Under the pieces are notes generated by a model. The model searched no databases. It had not been told where the DNA came from and was given only the letters and a program-made list of their open reading frames with translations. 64,000 nt of DNA from Burkholderiaceae bacterium 26. Its GTDB lineage: Bacteria > Pseudomonadota > Gammaproteobacteria > Burkholderiales > Burkholderiaceae. Numbering within the stretch: position 1 is the stretch's first letter; every line of letters starts with the position of its first letter. Location: assembly GCA_000955795.1 (NCBI GenBank), contig JYOB01000016.1, forward strand, positions 583,908 to 647,907, written 5' to 3'. Positions 35,523 through 44,374 of the stretch are shown here, in pieces. The translations under genes and the position numbers were made by a program.

Positions 35523-36422
35523 TCAAACGGGCGCCGTCGTGTGCGCAGGGTGCGCCAGCAGCAAGTCGAGCAGCCCTTGCGCCGCCACCGACAGGCTGCG
35601 CCCGTCGCGCCGGACGACATACAGCGTGCGCACGAGCCCAGGCAGCGGCAGCGGCCGCACTACCAGCTCCGGCAACCGGAACTGGAACAGCGCCAGTGCA
35701 GGAATGACGGTGATGCCCAGGTTGGCCGCCACCAGCGCGGCCGCCGTGGCCAGGTGTTCGACTTCCATGCCGCTGCGCAGCTTGGTCGGGTGCAGCGCCG
35801 CATCGAGGTATTGCCGGATGCTCGTGTTGCGCGCGAGGTGGATGAACGGCGTGTCGACGAGATCGCCCACGGCCAGCGCCTGCTTGCGCGCGAGCGGGTG
35901 ATCCTGGTGGCAGACGAGATGGAAGTCGTCGGTGCAGAACGGTTGCGCGGTCAGGCCCGCCATGTCGGCGCCCATGGCCGCGATGGCGAAGTCCGCCGCG
36001 CCGCGCCGGACCATGTCGATGCACGGGTCCGAGAGTTGATCGTGCAGCGCCAGTTGAATGCCCGGATGCTGTGCAGAGAACGCGGCCAGCACGCCCGGCA
36101 GAATGCCCGCCGCGATCGACGGCAAGGCGGCCACCGTCACGCGCCCCGTGCGTGCGGCGGCACGATCGCGCAACTCCGAGAACGTCGCCTCGAAATCGGC
36201 CAGCAGGCGCAGCGCCGATTCGGCAAAGGCTTCGCCCTCGGGGGTCAGTTCAACATGGCGCGTGTTGCGGTCGAACAGGCGCACCCCGGCATCGGCCTCC
36301 AGGTTCTGGATCAGCGCGCTGAAGGCCGATTGCGACAAGTGGCACGTCTGTGCCGCCTGCGTGAAGTTCTTGTGCTCGCGCAGCGCGGCAAAGGCGCGGA
36401 GCTGCTTGACGGAGAGGTTCAT
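35523..36422 (-). CDS. LysR-family transcriptional regulator
   Basis: A 299-residue LTTR with an HTH at residues 1-60 (QLRAFAALREHKNFTQAAQTCHLSQSAFSALIQNLE) and an effector domain (about 90-290). It is the last gene of a co-directional set CitMHS-AtuA-AtuA small protein-LysR, 26 bases after the small protein, so it may be co-transcribed with the genes it controls. Confidence 0.9.
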   Translation of the reverse strand: MNLSVKQLRAFAALREHKNFTQAAQTCHLSQSAFSALIQNLEADAGVRLFDRNTRHVELTPEGEAFAESALRLLADFEATFSELRDRAAARTGRVTVAALPSIAAGILPGVLAAFSAQHPGIQLALHDQLSDPCIDMVRRGAADFAIAAMGADMAGLTAQPFCTDDFHLVCHQDHPLARKQALAVGDLVDTPFIHLARNTSIRQYLDAALHPTKLRSGMEVEHLATAAALVAANLGITVIPALALFQFRLPELVVRPLPLPGLVRTLYVVRRDGRSLSVAAQGLLDLLLAHPAHTTAPV

Positions 36423-36448
36423 GGCGATGCCGGGCGTGGTGTGCCAGC

Positions 36449-36769
36449 TTAGCCTGGAATCTCCAGCGTGAGCAGCGCGCTTGCGAGCGACTTGCCATGC
36501 GCATCCAGCGCCAGGGATCGCGTCACGCCGCCGGCCAGGGCGCCCTGGAGCACGAAGTTGAGCGCGCTAAGCTGCGGCAGCACGTAGCGCTCGACATCGC
36601 CGCGGACGAGTTCAGCGAAATGCGCGCGCACGCGCTCGGCCGTCACGTGCTGCTCAAGCAAGGCAAATTCTTCCGCGCATTCCGGACGAAGCGCGATGAC
36701 GGAGATGCACGAGATGTCGCCCTTGTCGCCGGCGCGGGTGTGGGCGAGGTCGCGGAGGGTGCGGGGCAT
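36449..36769 (-). CDS. AtuA-related small protein (C-terminal ferredoxin-fold part)
   Basis: A 106-residue protein starting LRDLAHTRAGDKGDISCISVIA, the motif seen at the C terminus of full-length AtuA proteins. Here it is a separate gene, one base after the large AtuA gene, so the two probably form one complex. The function of the AtuA family (named from acyclic terpene utilisation) is not biochemically clear. Confidence 0.75.
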   Translation of the reverse strand: MPRTLRDLAHTRAGDKGDISCISVIALRPECAEEFALLEQHVTAERVRAHFAELVRGDVERYVLPQLSALNFVLQGALAGGVTRSLALDAHGKSLASALLTLEIPG

Positions 36770-36770
36770 G

Positions 36771-38126
36771 TCAGCTCTCCAGAATGTGCACGGCGTGCGG
36801 GGCGAGTTCAGCGGGAATCAACGTCGATGCGACGGCGATGATCTCGCGCGCGCTCTTGGTCGCGCCTCCGCCGCCGGATGGGCCGCACGTCAGCAGGGTT
36901 TCCACTTCGTTGCCGATGCGCACGGCTTCGGCCATCGATTCGGTGCGCGCGGCCACGCGCACGCGCACTTCATACGGTTCGGCACTGGTGCGGGAAAGGG
37001 CAGCGCCATGCAGTGCATCCACGCCGATCAGCTCGAAGCGCGTCTCCGTCATCTGCACGCCTGTGAGCGCCAATCGCTCGCGCACGATGTCGAGCGCCAG
37101 CTTGCCGCGGGCCACCGCGTTTGGGCCGGCATAGCTGATCTGGCCCTCGCCGATATAGCTGTCGAGATAGCCGATTGAGACTTTCAACTGGCCCGTGCGC
37201 GGGGTGCCGGTGGCGCCTTCAATGACGACGCGGTCTTTGCCGCCGCTGTGCATGTGCACGTTGGAGAAGTCCGCCACCACGTCAGGCGTGAGGTACCGCG
37301 CGGGGTCATGGATCTCGTACAGCAACTGCTCCTTGCACGTGGCTTCGGTGACGAGCCCGCCGGCCGCGGCGACTTTGGTGATGAGCACCGAGCCGTCTTC
37401 GCCCACCTCGCCAATGGGGAAGCCCAGACGTGCGAGGTCGGGTACGTCCTTGATGCCGGGGTCGGCAAAGTAGCCGCCCGTGATTTGCCCCGCGCATTCG
37501 AGCAGATGCCCGGCAAGCGTGCCGCAGCCCAGGCGATGCCAATCGTCCATGCGCCATCCAAACGCATGGATGAGCGGCCCGAGCGCAAGCGCCGGATCGG
37601 CCACGCGCCCGGTGATGACGACGTCCGCACCTTGCGCCAGCGCCTCGACAATGCCCTGCGCGCCAAGGTACGCATTGGCCGAGACCATGCGTGCCTGCAG
37701 CGATGCGACCGGTGCACCGCCATCCATCAGCGTGAAGTCCTGGCCGCGGGCCTGCAGCAGGTCGAACACGTCGTCGCCGGTCACCGCCGCCACGCGCAGC
37801 TTGAGGCCCAGCTCGCGTGCGATGTCGCGCGTGCGCTCGGCAGCCGCCTGTGGGTTGGCCGCGCCCATGTTGGTGACGATGCGGATGCCGCGTGCCGCGC
37901 ATGCCGGCAGCACGGCACGCATGCGCGCTTCGAGCAGCGGGTCGTAGCCATGCGATGGGTCTTTGCGGCGCACCTGCTGCGCGAGCGCAATGGTGCGCTC
38001 GGCCAGGCATTCGAACATCAGCACGTCGATGTCGCCGTGCTCTGCCAGTTCCAGCGCGGGTTCGATGCGGTCGCCCGAATAACCGGCGCCGCCGCCGATG
38101 CGGAATGTTTGCAACGCGGTCTTCAT
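36771..38126 (-). CDS. AtuA/DUF1446 family protein
   Basis: A 451-residue protein of the AtuA family (DUF1446). Features: RIGGGAGYSGDRIEPALELAEHGDIDVLMFECLAERTIALAQ (about residues 7-48), TNMGAANPQAAAERTRDIA near 90, VITGRVADPALALGPLIHAFGW near 167 and TCGPSGGGGATKSAREIIAVAS near 413. It lacks the C-terminal part, which is encoded by the next gene. It follows a CitMHS transporter by four bases, so it likely acts on an imported organic acid. Reaction unknown. Confidence 0.82.
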   Translation of the reverse strand: MKTALQTFRIGGGAGYSGDRIEPALELAEHGDIDVLMFECLAERTIALAQQVRRKDPSHGYDPLLEARMRAVLPACAARGIRIVTNMGAANPQAAAERTRDIARELGLKLRVAAVTGDDVFDLLQARGQDFTLMDGGAPVASLQARMVSANAYLGAQGIVEALAQGADVVITGRVADPALALGPLIHAFGWRMDDWHRLGCGTLAGHLLECAGQITGGYFADPGIKDVPDLARLGFPIGEVGEDGSVLITKVAAAGGLVTEATCKEQLLYEIHDPARYLTPDVVADFSNVHMHSGGKDRVVIEGATGTPRTGQLKVSIGYLDSYIGEGQISYAGPNAVARGKLALDIVRERLALTGVQMTETRFELIGVDALHGAALSRTSAEPYEVRVRVAARTESMAEAVRIGNEVETLLTCGPSGGGGATKSAREIIAVASTLIPAELAPHAVHILES

Positions 38127-38130
38127 GCCA

Positions 38131-39429
38131 TCACCACGGAAGCACGCCCAGCACCACGGCCACTGCGGTCATCAGCAGTGAGGCACCGAACAGGAATGGG
38201 ATCGAGAATTTCTGGTGGTCTGCCAGTTCGATGCCGCACAGGCCGACCACGAGAAAGGTCGCAGGAGTGAGCGGGCTGACCGGGAAGCCGGTGGTCATCT
38301 GGCCGAGCACGGCGGCTTGCGCCACATGCACTGGCGCAACACCCAGCATCTTTGATGCTTCTGCCACGACGGGCAGCACGCCGAAGTAGAACGAATCCGG
38401 ATCGAACAGCAGCGACAGCGGCATCGACAGCACGCCCAGCACCACCGGAATGTGGTGCGCCATGGCGGGCGGAATGAAGTCGACCGCCGTCTTGGCCATT
38501 GCCGTGAGCATGCCGGACTTGCTCATGATGCCGGTGAAGACGCCCGCCGCCAGCAGAATGCTCGCCATCATCAACGCGGCTTTGGCGTGGGCGTCCACGC
38601 GCTGGCGTTGCTGATCGACGTTCGGGTAGTTGATCAGCAGCGCGGCGACCACGCCCAGCATGAACATCACCACCGGGTCGACCTTGCCGCTCACCATCAC
38701 GCCCATCACCACGACGGTGAGGATGAGGTTGATCCAGAAATTGCGTGGGCGGCGCAGCGCTTGTTCCGCATCTGAGAGCGGGCGTGCGACGAATTGCGCG
38801 CCACCAGCGTGGTTGGCGAGGCCCAGGCGTTTTTCTTCACGCTTGCCCAGCAGCCATGCGCAGGCAAACACGAAGATGAGCCCCGCAATCTGCACCGGGA
38901 TCAGCGGGTTGAAGATGTCCGTGACGGGCATATGCAGTGACGCGGAAGCGCGGATCATCGGCCCGGTCCACGGCAGGAAGTTCACGCCGCACGCCATCGA
39001 CGTCACGCACGCGAGGATGCGGCGGTCCATGCCGAGCCGGTCGTACAGCGGCAGCATGGCGGGAATGGTGATCAGAAACGCTACCGCGCCTGAGCCATCC
39101 AGGTGAATCAGCAGGGCCAGCAGCGCCGAGCCCACCACGATGCGCGGCGGGCGGCTGCCCACGGTGCGCAGGATGCGGTCGATGATCGGGTCCAGCATGC
39201 CGGCATCGGTCACGATGCCGAAGTACAGGATGGCGAAGATGAACATCCCCGCCACGGGCGCGACGTCTTTGATGCCGCCGATGATGAACTTGCTGGTGTT
39301 GAGTCCGAAGCCGCCCACAAGCGCGGCGATGACGGGAATGGCGATGAGCGCGACCAACGGCGACATGCGTTTGGTCAGGATGACGACAAACAGCGCAACG
39401 ATGGTCAGCAGCCCGAGCAGTGCGAGCAT
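38131..39429 (-). CDS. CitMHS-family transporter
   Basis: A 432-residue protein with about 12 hydrophobic segments of the CitMHS/ion-transporter superfamily, whose known members import metal-citrate complexes with protons. It contains repeated re-entrant-type segments (HLDGSGAVAFLITIPAMLPLYDRLGM, about 109-134, and LFDPDSFYFGVLPVVAEAS, about 346-364). It is the first gene of the AtuA operon. The substrate is a tricarboxylate or related acid by family, not proven. Confidence 0.87.
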   Translation of the reverse strand: MLALLGLLTIVALFVVILTKRMSPLVALIAIPVIAALVGGFGLNTSKFIIGGIKDVAPVAGMFIFAILYFGIVTDAGMLDPIIDRILRTVGSRPPRIVVGSALLALLIHLDGSGAVAFLITIPAMLPLYDRLGMDRRILACVTSMACGVNFLPWTGPMIRASASLHMPVTDIFNPLIPVQIAGLIFVFACAWLLGKREEKRLGLANHAGGAQFVARPLSDAEQALRRPRNFWINLILTVVVMGVMVSGKVDPVVMFMLGVVAALLINYPNVDQQRQRVDAHAKAALMMASILLAAGVFTGIMSKSGMLTAMAKTAVDFIPPAMAHHIPVVLGVLSMPLSLLFDPDSFYFGVLPVVAEASKMLGVAPVHVAQAAVLGQMTTGFPVSPLTPATFLVVGLCGIELADHQKFSIPFLFGASLLMTAVAVVLGVLPW

Positions 39430-39462
39430 GGTCTCCTCCGAGTGAGGGGTCGATGGACCCTA

Positions 39463-39475
39463 GGATTCGGAATCC
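39463..39475. promoter_or_regulatory. GGATTC-G-GAATCC dyad upstream of the CitMHS operon
   Basis: A perfect 13-bp palindrome 34 bases upstream of the CitMHS start on the minus strand, in the 211-base divergent gap with the small hydrolase gene. A plausible operator for the LysR protein encoded at the end of the operon. Confidence 0.4.
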
Positions 39476-39640
39476 CTGTTGGCGGGATTTAGGAGCGACT
39501 GTAGAAGTTGGGGATCTGCCTGTGAAACAGAATATTTGGATCGATTGTGCGGATTCGCCGATGAGTGGTGCCGACGCCGCCTGCCAAATCCCGGCAGAAT
39601 GTCTCGCATCCCAATCCAACCACCCAACGCCGGAGCCCCC

Positions 39641-40189
39641 GTGAGCGCTACCCCGACCGTCCTGATCCTGCCCGGCTGGCAGAACTCCGGCCCCGAGCAT
39701 TGGCAATCGCGCTGGGAACGCCTGCATGGTGATCGCCGTGTTGAACAGCGCGACTGGTTTGCCCCCAAGCGTGCGGATTGGGTGGCCGCGCTGGAAGCTG
39801 AAGTCAGCGCGGCGCCTGGCGATGTCGTTCTGGTGGCGCACAGCCTGGGCTGCGTGCTGACGGCACATTGGGCGGCCACTTCCGCTCGCGCCGTGCGAGT
39901 GCGCGGGGCCTTGCTGGTTGCACCGCCCCAACTCGATCGCGCCGACATGCCGCCAGAGCTGGCCGACTTCCGGCCCATTCCGCAGCAGCGTTTGCCGTTT
40001 CCCGCTGTGCTCGTCTTCAGCACCGACGACCCGTTCAGTGACGCAGCCTGGAGCCACAGCCAAGCCGAAGCGTGGGGTGCGGAGCCCGTCGACCTGGGCG
40101 CGCGCGGCCATATCAATGCCGAATCCGGCCTGGGCGATTGGCCGGAAGCCCGTGCCATCGTCACCAAGTGGATGAAAGACCTCATCTGA
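39641..40189 (+). CDS. RBBP9/YdeN-family alpha/beta hydrolase
   Basis: A 182-residue small serine hydrolase. It begins ATPTVLILPGWQNSGPEHWQSRWERL, the typical RBBP9-type start; the nucleophile Ser is in LVAHSLGCVLTAHWA (about residues 66-80), the acid is in FSTDDPFSD, and the catalytic His in LGARGHINAESGLGDWP near residue 155. GTG at 39641 is chosen because of the CGGAG site just upstream; an in-frame ATG at 39599 would add 14 residues without a site. Cytoplasmic; substrate unknown. Confidence 0.85.
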   Translation: MSATPTVLILPGWQNSGPEHWQSRWERLHGDRRVEQRDWFAPKRADWVAALEAEVSAAPGDVVLVAHSLGCVLTAHWAATSARAVRVRGALLVAPPQLDRADMPPELADFRPIPQQRLPFPAVLVFSTDDPFSDAAWSHSQAEAWGAEPVDLGARGHINAESGLGDWPEARAIVTKWMKDLI

Positions 40190-40208
40190 CGTCACGGGAA
40201 GGCGGGGC

Positions 40209-40239
40209 TTGACCCTGAAGCTTCTTCAGGGTTTTGAAT
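40209..40239 (+). promoter_or_regulatory. MerR-type promoter/operator of the metal ATPase gene
   Basis: A -35 TTGACC (40209-40214) and -10 TTGAAT (40234-40239) are separated by 19 bases, longer than the usual 17 and diagnostic of MerR-family control. The spacer holds the dyad ACCCTGAAG (40212-40220)/CTTCAGGGT (40224-40232). This matches PbrR/CadR/ZntR operators. The CadR-like gene at 44375-44851 is the likely activator. Confidence 0.85.
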
Positions 40240-40245
40240 GGAGGC

Positions 40246-42627
40246 ATGAAACCCGATCTCGCCTCCACCTTGCCTGTCCACGACCACGCCACGCCGGAAG
40301 CGACCGGCTGTGGCGGTTGCTGCGGTCATGCACAACCGGTCGCAAGGGACGCCGCCCAACCTGCGCATGATCATGGCCACGATCATCACGATCACGACCA
40401 CCACGATCATGATCACGGCCACGCGCCCGAAGCCGCTGCTCCCGTCGATGCCGAAGCGCGCGCAGCCGCCACCGGCCGCACCGTCGTGCGCATCGAGCAG
40501 ATGGATTGCCCGACCGAAGAGCGCATGATCCGCGCCAAGCTGGGCAGCGCCGACGGTGTTGTCGCGCTGGATTTCAACTTGCTCGAGCGTCATCTCACCA
40601 TCCACCACACCGTTGACGATGTGGCGCCCTTCCTGGAGGCGCTACGTGCCATCGGCATGGATGGCGAGGTGCTTGAACGGCGCGATCGCCTGGCGGCAAC
40701 TCCTGCGGAGTCGACCCGCATTTCGCGCCGCACGTGGCTGCTCGGTATCGGCGGCGTGACCGCGTTCGGGGCGGAGGCCATCGCTTGGTCGCTTGGCGAT
40801 CACGCTTGGCCTGTGCTGGGGCTCGCGCTTGCCTCCATCGCATTGGCGGGTGGGCCGACGCTGCGCAAGGGCTGGATTGCCCTGCGCGCGCTCACGTTCA
40901 ACATCAACTTCCTGATGGCGGTGGCCGTCATCGGTGCGCTGCTGATCGGCAAGTGGGCCGAAGCCGCCATGGTGATTTTTCTGTTTGCCGTGGCAGAAGC
41001 CATTGAAGCGCGCGCGCTGGTGCGTGCCCGCGATGCCGTGCGCGCACTCACCGCCATCGCTCCAGACACCGCAGAGTTGGCCGATGGCGCAGGCGGCTGG
41101 CGCGACGTGGCTGTCGACAGCGTTGCCGTTGGCGCGCGCCTGCGTGTGCGCACCGGCAGCCGCGTGCCTGTCGACGCGCGCATCGTGAGCGGTCGCGCCG
41201 CGCTGGACGAATCGCCCGTCACCGGCGAAAGCCTGCCGGTGGAAAAGGCTATTGGCGACACCATCCTCGCCGGCACCATCGTGACCGACGGCGTGGTCGA
41301 GGCGCAAGCCACGGCGGTGGCTGCGGACAGCACGCTGGCGCGTATCGCCGGCGCCATTCAGCAAGCGCAATCGCAGCGCGCGCCCACGCAGCGCTTTGTC
41401 GACAAGTTCTCTTCCATCTACACGCCCGCGATGATATTGCTGGCGTTGGCGGTGGCCGTCATCGGCCCGCTCGTCACGGCCGACGGTTGGCTGGCGTGGA
41501 CGTATCGCGCGCTGGTGCTGCTGGTGATCGCCTGCCCGTGCGCGCTGGTGATCTCCACGCCGGTCACGGTGGTCAGCGGCCTGGCCGCTGCGGCGCGGCG
41601 CGGCATCGTCGTGAAGGGCGGCGTGTATCTGGAAAGCGGCCGGCGCCTGCGCGCGCTGGCGCTGGACAAGACCGGCACGCTCACCGCCGGCCGCCCGGTG
41701 CTGGATGCGGTGATGCTGCCCGACGGCGCACGCCGCGCCGTCGCAGAGCTGAACGCCGCAACCGACGCCGCGCAATTGCATGCGCTGGCAGTGGCCGCAG
41801 CGCTGGATGCCAACACCACGCACCCGATCGCCGTGGCCATCGTGCAGGCCGCTGCGGCGCACGGTGCAGTCGATGCGAATTCCGTGGAAGACCTGTCGGT
41901 GCTGCCGGGCCGTGGCGTGGCGGGCACGCTCAACGGTATGCGATGGCATCTTGGCAACGCGGCGCTCGTCGCAGAGCGTGGCTTCGACACGTCCGCCTGG
42001 CGCGCCGCTGCTGAGTCACTGCAAGCGGAGGGTATGTCCGCCGTCACGCTATGCGACGCGAACGGTGTCGTGGCGCTGTTCGGCGTGCGTGATCGCGAGC
42101 GTGCCGAAAGCGCCGAGGCCATCGCCGCATTGCGCGCGCTGGACGTGACGCCCGTCATGCTCACCGGCGACGACCGCCGCGCCGCACAGGCCATCGCCAA
42201 GACGGTCGGCATCGACAACGTGCACGCAGAGCAGCTTCCCGCCGACAAGCAACGCGTGGTGGGCGAGCTTGCCGCACAACACGGCTTCGTCGGCATGGTG
42301 GGCGACGGTATCAACGATGCCCCGGCACTTGCGCGGGCCGATATCGGTTTCGCCATGGGTGCCGCCGGTACCGCCACCGCGCTGGAAGCGGCTGACGTGG
42401 CCATCATGGACGACGACCCGCGCAAGCTCGCCAGCTTCATCCGCATCAGCCGTCGCACGGTGGCCGTGCTGCGTCAGAACATTGTGCTGGCGCTGGGCAT
42501 CAAGGCGGTGTTTTTGGCGCTGGCTGTGATGGGCGACGCCACGTTGTGGATGGCGATCTTCGCCGATGTGGGCGCGAGCCTGCTGGTGGTGTTCAACGGC
42601 CTGCGTGTGATGCGCACGCGCGCCTGA
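40246..42627 (+). CDS. cadA: Cd/Zn/Pb-exporting P1B-type ATPase
   Basis: A 793-residue heavy-metal ATPase. The N-terminal tail is rich in His (HDHGHDHHDHDHHDHDHGH, about residues 43-61) and Cys (CGGCCGH). An HMA domain has the metal motif MDCPTEE (about 86-92), then eight membrane helices with CPC in VIACPCALVIST (about residue 430), phosphorylation DKTGTLT (about 475), and hinge GDGINDAPALARADIGFAMG (about 686). It pumps Cd2+, Zn2+ or Pb2+ out of the cell. The -10 element ends at 40239, so RNA probably starts at or next to the ATG at 40246; the TTG at 40234 lies inside the promoter. Expression should rise with metal through CadR. Confidence 0.92.
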   Translation: MKPDLASTLPVHDHATPEATGCGGCCGHAQPVARDAAQPAHDHGHDHHDHDHHDHDHGHAPEAAAPVDAEARAAATGRTVVRIEQMDCPTEERMIRAKLGSADGVVALDFNLLERHLTIHHTVDDVAPFLEALRAIGMDGEVLERRDRLAATPAESTRISRRTWLLGIGGVTAFGAEAIAWSLGDHAWPVLGLALASIALAGGPTLRKGWIALRALTFNINFLMAVAVIGALLIGKWAEAAMVIFLFAVAEAIEARALVRARDAVRALTAIAPDTAELADGAGGWRDVAVDSVAVGARLRVRTGSRVPVDARIVSGRAALDESPVTGESLPVEKAIGDTILAGTIVTDGVVEAQATAVAADSTLARIAGAIQQAQSQRAPTQRFVDKFSSIYTPAMILLALAVAVIGPLVTADGWLAWTYRALVLLVIACPCALVISTPVTVVSGLAAAARRGIVVKGGVYLESGRRLRALALDKTGTLTAGRPVLDAVMLPDGARRAVAELNAATDAAQLHALAVAAALDANTTHPIAVAIVQAAAAHGAVDANSVEDLSVLPGRGVAGTLNGMRWHLGNAALVAERGFDTSAWRAAAESLQAEGMSAVTLCDANGVVALFGVRDRERAESAEAIAALRALDVTPVMLTGDDRRAAQAIAKTVGIDNVHAEQLPADKQRVVGELAAQHGFVGMVGDGINDAPALARADIGFAMGAAGTATALEAADVAIMDDDPRKLASFIRISRRTVAVLRQNIVLALGIKAVFLALAVMGDATLWMAIFADVGASLLVVFNGLRVMRTRA

Positions 42628-42654
42628 TTGGCAGGCGCGCGCGGGGCAACGCGA

Positions 42655-44286
42655 TCAGCGCAAGCCGGTGATGCGCGTGTCTTTCGGGTAGGTGATCAGG
42701 TAGTCGGCCGAAAAGCGTGCGCTTTCTCCGGCCGGAATCGTCTGCTCCCACGCGATCACGCCGGGGCGGCGTTCCCAGTTGCGCTTGGCGGGTTCCGGCG
42801 AGAAGGTGGAGCGCACCTTGATGTCGTCGGACTGGCTGACCGGCGTGGCTTCCAGGATCTGCACGTCGATCGCGTCACGGTGGCGGTTGCGCACCGTGTA
42901 GAGCGCGGCCAACTGGCGCTCGTTGCGGTTGTCCAGCAGGCCCACGCTGCGCTGGAACGTCTTCGGTGTTTCCACTACGACGTTCACGAGATCGTCGCGG
43001 CCGAAGGGCAGCGTGACCTTCTGGTCTTCGCCTGCCGGATTCCACTGTGTGCTGCCAACGACCGCGCCATCGCGGCGCAGTTGCATGTTGCCAGCGGGCC
43101 AGATGCCTTCCGGGCGGTCCACCGTTGCAACGAGGTACGCCGTGGTATCCATGCGCGGGGTGCTGCGCGCTGCCAGCTTGGCGGGCAGGGTTTCGCTGGC
43201 CAGCGTGAGGGTCACCTTCTGCGCGTCCGACGGCAGTTCGGCAGCGCCTGGCACATCGAACTCGGTGGCGAAGGTGGTCTGAACGGCGTTCACTTCGAAT
43301 AGCGGGCCGCCGTCCGCCTCACGTTGCTCATCGCTTCGGCTAAATCTGGCCTTGGGTGCTGGCGCCATCGCCGCTACAGGCGCGGCGGGGTAGGGCATCG
43401 CCTGCGGCGGTGGCTGAATATCCAACTGCCACGCGTACGGTTCCGGCCCGCGCGGCGTATTGCGGGGCTGGCCCGTTGACAGGCGCAGATGCACGCCGCG
43501 CCAGTCTTCGCCGGTGGATTGCGCAAGCGTGGCCTGCCGCTCGACAACGACATTCGAACGCACTGAATCCACACTCGCCTGATAGGCCGGTCGCCAGCCT
43601 GCACGCGAGGTCTGATAGCTGATGCGCAACTCACCGCCGCGCGGCGCCGCCACCGCAATGCGGACCGTGCGCAGCGTGCTGGATGCCGAGCCGTGCGCGC
43701 GTTGCAGCGCGTCGAGCTGCGCCTTTAATTCAGCGTCGCGCTTCTTCAGTTGTTCCTGGCGGGTAAAGACGTCTTGCGCGTTGCGTGCCAGCGCGTCGGT
43801 CGCGCGGCCAAGCGTCGAAAAATCGGTGGCCGGTGCGCGGCCATCGCCGCCCGTGCGTTCGCTCACGGCCTTCAGGTAGCTGGCTGACAGCGCATTCGCC
43901 TGGATCTGCACGCCAAGCGCGGCGCGTTGGTCTTCCAGCGTGCGGATTTGTGTGTCCAGCGCCGTTCTGGCGCAGCCGCTGCCTTCGCTGGGAATGCTCT
44001 CCACGCGCACATCGCGCACGCGGATGCTGCTGTCGCTTTCCACACGCAGGCTGTCTGCGTCGAACGTCATCGGCAGGCAGGTCAGTTCTACGCTGCGGGC
44101 GCCCGCGACCACCGTGGCCGTGCGCACGACCATGGCGCTATCCGGATACAGCGTGACATCGGTGATGCGCGAAGGCGTCGCTGCCTGCGCTGTGACAGCC
44201 GCGGCAGACGCGATCGCGCCAAGCGCCGTGCATGCCACGCGTTGTCGATGCTGGAATCGTGCTGCCGCAGCCGGTTTCGTCTTCAT
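42655..44286 (-). CDS. DUF4139 (MuiA-like) secreted protein
   Basis: A 543-residue protein with an N-terminal signal peptide (about residues 1-36, cleavage near TAQAA). A DUF4140-like N domain (ITDVTLYPDSAMVVRTATV) precedes a coiled coil (about 105-205) and a DUF4139 domain to the end (LRISYQTSRAGWRPAYQASVDS, EDWRGVHLRLSTGQPRNTP). Such proteins are named mucoidy inhibitor A-like, but the function is unproven. The ATG at 44286 has GAGG upstream. It is convergent with cadA and follows cadR on the same strand. Confidence 0.82.
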   Translation of the reverse strand: MKTKPAAAARFQHRQRVACTALGAIASAAAVTAQAATPSRITDVTLYPDSAMVVRTATVVAGARSVELTCLPMTFDADSLRVESDSSIRVRDVRVESIPSEGSGCARTALDTQIRTLEDQRAALGVQIQANALSASYLKAVSERTGGDGRAPATDFSTLGRATDALARNAQDVFTRQEQLKKRDAELKAQLDALQRAHGSASSTLRTVRIAVAAPRGGELRISYQTSRAGWRPAYQASVDSVRSNVVVERQATLAQSTGEDWRGVHLRLSTGQPRNTPRGPEPYAWQLDIQPPPQAMPYPAAPVAAMAPAPKARFSRSDEQREADGGPLFEVNAVQTTFATEFDVPGAAELPSDAQKVTLTLASETLPAKLAARSTPRMDTTAYLVATVDRPEGIWPAGNMQLRRDGAVVGSTQWNPAGEDQKVTLPFGRDDLVNVVVETPKTFQRSVGLLDNRNERQLAALYTVRNRHRDAIDVQILEATPVSQSDDIKVRSTFSPEPAKRNWERRPGVIAWEQTIPAGESARFSADYLITYPKDTRITGLR

Positions 44287-44374
44287 CCGCCTCACCCACG
44301 TGTCATGAAATGCGGCGAGTATCGCACGTCAAAGCGCACGTCAAAGTGACGTGCCCGGCATGGGAAAAGACCGC

